Source: Paraburkholderia sp. BL9I2N2
Lineage (GTDB): Bacteria > Pseudomonadota > Gammaproteobacteria > Burkholderiales > Burkholderiaceae
DNA length: 64,000 bases
Reading direction: 5' to 3'
Assembly: GCF_004339745.1 (NCBI RefSeq)
Contig: NZ_SMGP01000002.1
Location: 558,001-622,000 of the forward strand
Below, in pieces: positions 61,425 through 64,000 of the stretch. Position 1 is the first letter of the stretch. Every line of letters starts with the position of its first letter. A program made the position numbers and the translations under genes. The notes below the pieces were generated by a model. That model searched no databases. It worked only from the letters and a program-made list of their open reading frames with translations, and was not told the origin of the DNA.

Positions 61425-62959
61425 GCGGCGTGTCCCAGCGGTGAAATCGGTTGACCGGGTTGGCCAAGTGCCGCGCCCATGATGCGTTCCTCGTCGGCAT
61501 CGGCACGCGCTATATCCGCGCTAATACGTCCCTCGTGCATCACCAGCACGCGGTCGGCCATGCCAAGGACTTCCGGCAATTCGCTCGAGATCATCAGCAC
61601 CGCCATGCCGTCGCGCACCAGTTCGGCGAGCGCGCTATACACCTCGGCCTTCGCACCGACGTCGATGCCGCGCGTGGGTTCATCGATGATCAGCACTTTC
61701 GGTCCGGTGGCCAGCCATTTGCCGAGCACGACCTTCTGTTGATTGCCGCCCGACAACGTGCCGACCGGCGCGTTGGGATCGCCTGCCTTGAGGCGCAGGC
61801 GCGTGCCCCATTGATTAGCGAGTTGCGTCTCGCTGCGCGTGGAGATGAGGCCGTGTTTGACGAGGCGGCCGAGCACCGTCATCGATGCATTGCGCGCGAT
61901 GCTCAATTCCAGCGCGAGTCCTTGCTGGCGGCGGTCTTCCGGCACGAGCGCAAGTCCGGCGCGCACCGCGGCGGCGGGCCGACCTGCCGTCAGACGCTCG
62001 CCGGCAATCCAGATTTCACCCGAGTCGAGCGGATCGATGCCGAAGATCGCCCGCGCGACTTCGCTGCGCCCCGCGCCGACCAGTCCGGCGAGCGCGACGA
62101 TCTCGCCCGCGCGCACGTCGAAGGAAATGTCCTTGAACACGCCGATGCGCGTGAGGCCACGCACCGACAGGCGCACTTCGCCGGGCGGCCGCTCGGCCTT
62201 CGGATAGAAGGTTTCCAGATCGCGCCCGACCATTTTGGCGACGATCGACTCGGTGTTGAGATCGGCGGTCAAACCGTCGAAGACTTTCGCGCCGTCGCGC
62301 ATGATCGTGACGCGTTGTGTCAGCGCGAATACTTCGTCGAGCCGGTGCGTGATGAACAGAATCGCCACGTCACGCTCGCGCAGCTTGCGCACGATGGCAA
62401 AGAGCCGCTCCACTTCGGGCAGCGACAACGCCGCGGTCGGTTCGTCCATGATCAGCACGTTGGCGTTCAACGACAGCGCCTTGGCAATTTCGATCACCTG
62501 CTGATCGGCAATCGACAAACCACGCACCAGTTGATCGGCGCGCAGATCCACACCGAGCGACGCCAGCAAGCCGTCCACCTCGCGGCGCATCGCGTCGTAC
62601 TGAATCCGGCCGATGCGGTCGACCGGTTGCCGTCCCATGAAGATGTTCTCCGCGATCGACAGATCGAAGAACAGCGTCGGTTCCTGATAGATGACCGCGA
62701 GCCCGGCGTCGCGCGCCTCGGCGGGTGTCGCGAAGCGGCGCGCCGCGCCGTCCACCAACAACTCGCCGGTGTCCGGCTGATGCACGCCCGCGAGAATCTT
62801 CACGACCGTGGATTTGCCTGCGCCGTTTTCGCCGAGCAAGGCATGCACTTCGCCCGGCCAGAGCGCGAGGTCGCCGTCGGAGAGCGCGCGAACCCGCCCG
62901 AAAGATTTACTCGCATGCCGCAATTCGAGCCTCGGCACAGCGGATGTGGGTTGCTGCAC
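61421..62959 (-). CDS. rhaT: sugar ABC transporter double ATPase (RhaT-like)
   Basis: 512 residues, two ATPase domains in one chain as in RbsA/AraG-type importers. First domain: Walker A GENGAGKST, signature SIADQQVIEIAKALS, Walker B LIMDEPTAALS. Second domain: degenerate P-loop GLVGAGRSEVARAI, signature LSGGNQQKVVLGKWL, Walker B LIIDEPTRGID. GTG at 62959 is the start: it is followed by QQPTSAV and preceded by AAGGAG about nine bases upstream. It energises the two permeases. Confidence 0.92.
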   Translation of the reverse strand: MQQPTSAVPRLELRHASKSFGRVRALSDGDLALWPGEVHALLGENGAGKSTVVKILAGVHQPDTGELLVDGAARRFATPAEARDAGLAVIYQEPTLFFDLSIAENIFMGRQPVDRIGRIQYDAMRREVDGLLASLGVDLRADQLVRGLSIADQQVIEIAKALSLNANVLIMDEPTAALSLPEVERLFAIVRKLRERDVAILFITHRLDEVFALTQRVTIMRDGAKVFDGLTADLNTESIVAKMVGRDLETFYPKAERPPGEVRLSVRGLTRIGVFKDISFDVRAGEIVALAGLVGAGRSEVARAIFGIDPLDSGEIWIAGERLTAGRPAAAVRAGLALVPEDRRQQGLALELSIARNASMTVLGRLVKHGLISTRSETQLANQWGTRLRLKAGDPNAPVGTLSGGNQQKVVLGKWLATGPKVLIIDEPTRGIDVGAKAEVYSALAELVRDGMAVLMISSELPEVLGMADRVLVMHEGRISADIARADADEERIMGAALGQPGQPISPLGHAA

Positions 62960-62998
62960 TACGTGTCTCCTTCTTTTTCGTGTTCCAGGCAACGTCTT

Positions 62999-63892
62999 TC
63001 AGATGCGGTAGCAACGTTCCGCGTTACGGCAAAACAGCGCTTCTTTTTCGGCGACGCTCGCGCCCTCGACAATCGACGCATACGCATGCCACAAATCCGC
63101 GTAAGAGCCGAACAGCCGGTCGACCGGAAAGTTCGAGGCGAACATCGCCCGCTCGACGCCGAATGTATCGATCGTTTCGAGCACGTAAGGCCGCAGGCTT
63201 TCAACAGTCCACTTATGATCGAACATCGCGAGTCCGCTGATCTTCACGGCGACATTGCGGCAACCCGCGAGCAAGCGCATGCCGTCGCGCCATGCGCGAT
63301 AGCCGGCCACGCTGCTGCGGTCGACGAACATGCCCGCGTGGTTGATCACGAACTGCGTGTCGCCATGTTCGCGCGCCAACGCCGCCGCCTCTTCCATCTG
63401 TGACGGATACAGTTGCAGATCGAACGACATGTCGTAACGGCGCAGCAACGCAAAGTGCTCGCGCCATTGCGGCTCGCGCATGAAATGACGGCCGACGTAA
63501 TCGAACAGCTTGTTCTCGTGCACGTTCAGAATCTGCCGGATGCCACGCGTGTTGGCGAACGATGCATGCGCTTCGAGCACGGCTGGCGCATTCGGCGCGG
63601 ACAGATCCACCGCGGCGACGATCGCGTTCGGCATGCCGCGCGATTCCTTGCGATCCGCAATGGACTGCAGCCAGCGCGTTTCTTCGACTGGATCGGCGGG
63701 CTCGTGATTCGCTTCGACGTGCACGAGTTTCAGCACCTCGATATCGCCCGCTTCGCTCAACAGATCGTCGAGCAGATAGTCGTGCTTCAGATCGCGCGCG
63801 TCGCCCACGAACGACACGCCCGGGTTTTCCAGCCACGGATAGCGATGCGTTTTCAGATCCCACAAATGGATATGCGAATCGACCACCTGCAT
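62999..63892 (-). CDS. amidohydrolase / sugar lactonase (L-fucono- or L-rhamnono-lactonase-like)
   Basis: 297 residues, PF04909-type amidohydrolase. The metal motif DSHIHLWD is at 5-12. HVEANHEPADPVEETRWLQ, QLYPSQMEEAAALAREHG and FVINHAGMFVDRSS follow, and MFASNFPVDRLFGSY is the conserved C-terminal segment. Enzymes of this type open sugar lactones in non-phosphorylating L-rhamnose or L-fucose pathways. First gene of the leftward operon, 39 bases ahead of the ATPase. The 5' side diverges from a gene at the window edge. Confidence 0.86.
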   Translation of the reverse strand: MQVVDSHIHLWDLKTHRYPWLENPGVSFVGDARDLKHDYLLDDLLSEAGDIEVLKLVHVEANHEPADPVEETRWLQSIADRKESRGMPNAIVAAVDLSAPNAPAVLEAHASFANTRGIRQILNVHENKLFDYVGRHFMREPQWREHFALLRRYDMSFDLQLYPSQMEEAAALAREHGDTQFVINHAGMFVDRSSVAGYRAWRDGMRLLAGCRNVAVKISGLAMFDHKWTVESLRPYVLETIDTFGVERAMFASNFPVDRLFGSYADLWHAYASIVEGASVAEKEALFCRNAERCYRI

Positions 63893-63966
63893 GCGACATC
63901 CTCCGTCCGGTAAAGTCGTTTCGAGGTTTGAGATCCTGCCGGATCAGTTCAGCTTAGCGAATTCAA

Positions 63967-64000
63967 ATGAAAGACCGGTTCGAGCGGCTGCTGCACGGGC
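63967..64000 (+). CDS. start of a divergent gene, cut by the window edge
   Basis: ATG at 63967 opens a frame MKDRFERLLHG that runs off the window. Only 11 codons are visible, so no family can be assigned. Its position, divergent from the sugar operon, would suit a regulator or a catabolic gene. Confidence 0.4.
   Translation, partial: MKDRFERLLHG

Overview
The window is high-GC DNA, densely packed with genes of proteobacterial type. The gene content (DUF4148 and DUF1488 proteins, an Omp_C-like porin, a BPSL0067-family protein, a second IF-1 with a basic tail, an extra MreB) points to the Burkholderiaceae, most likely Paraburkholderia and perhaps a secondary chromosome. That assignment is inferred from recognised families; no database was searched. 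No rRNA, intact tRNA, CRISPR array or complete insertion sequence was seen.

Layout. 0-7 kb: alpha/beta hydrolase, orphan MreB, carboxylesterase, DHA2 drug exporter, AraC regulator and glutaminase. 7-17.3 kb: an accessory patch. It holds a universal stress protein next to a truncated ATPase fragment, a small membrane protein, a cluster for a probable polyprenyl-linked sugar (UbiA prenyltransferase fused to a HAD domain, SMR-type carrier, divergent multi-span membrane protein), a degenerate 3' half of tRNA-Lys, two 5'-truncated genes meeting head to head near 12420, a Cache protein, a repeat lipoprotein, and about 3 kb of DNA with no coherent gene. 17.3-20.6 kb: a His-rich PadR regulator behind a promoter with three copies of a 12-bp operator-like unit, then a siderophore-interacting reductase and an MFS exporter; this resembles the E. 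coli yqjI/yqjH metal-response pair. 20.6-29.5 kb: a valine/isobutyrate catabolic operon (acyl-CoA dehydrogenase, AMP-ligase, mmsA, mmsB, enoyl-CoA hydratase, 3-hydroxyisobutyryl-CoA hydrolase) with a divergent AraC regulator.

29.5-44.5 kb: NfeD protease plus slipin, a DUF4148 protein, a 43-unit pyrimidine-rich tandem repeat, YaiI, a purine permease, cytochrome b561, a sigma-54 activator with a ferredoxin, small stress and unknown proteins, a DauR-type regulator, an IF-1 paralogue, a GntR regulator, a zinc alcohol dehydrogenase and a YciH/SUI1 factor. 44.6-49.6 kb: a second mmsA diverging from a CynX-type MFS transporter across a perfect 20-bp palindrome, then a NasT-NasS nitrate-sensor pair. 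49.6-57 kb: a TctE/TctD-like two-component system diverging from a complete binding-protein ABC importer followed by a porin, which looks like one uptake module.

57.2-57.9 kb: an overlapping pair, a small Cys/His amidase-like protein (BPSL0067 family) and a secreted STY0301-like protein, read here as a candidate toxin-immunity pair. 58.2-64 kb: a leftward operon for L-rhamnose (or a related deoxysugar) uptake with a lactonase-type amidohydrolase, ended by a strong terminator, and the first codons of a divergent gene at the right edge.
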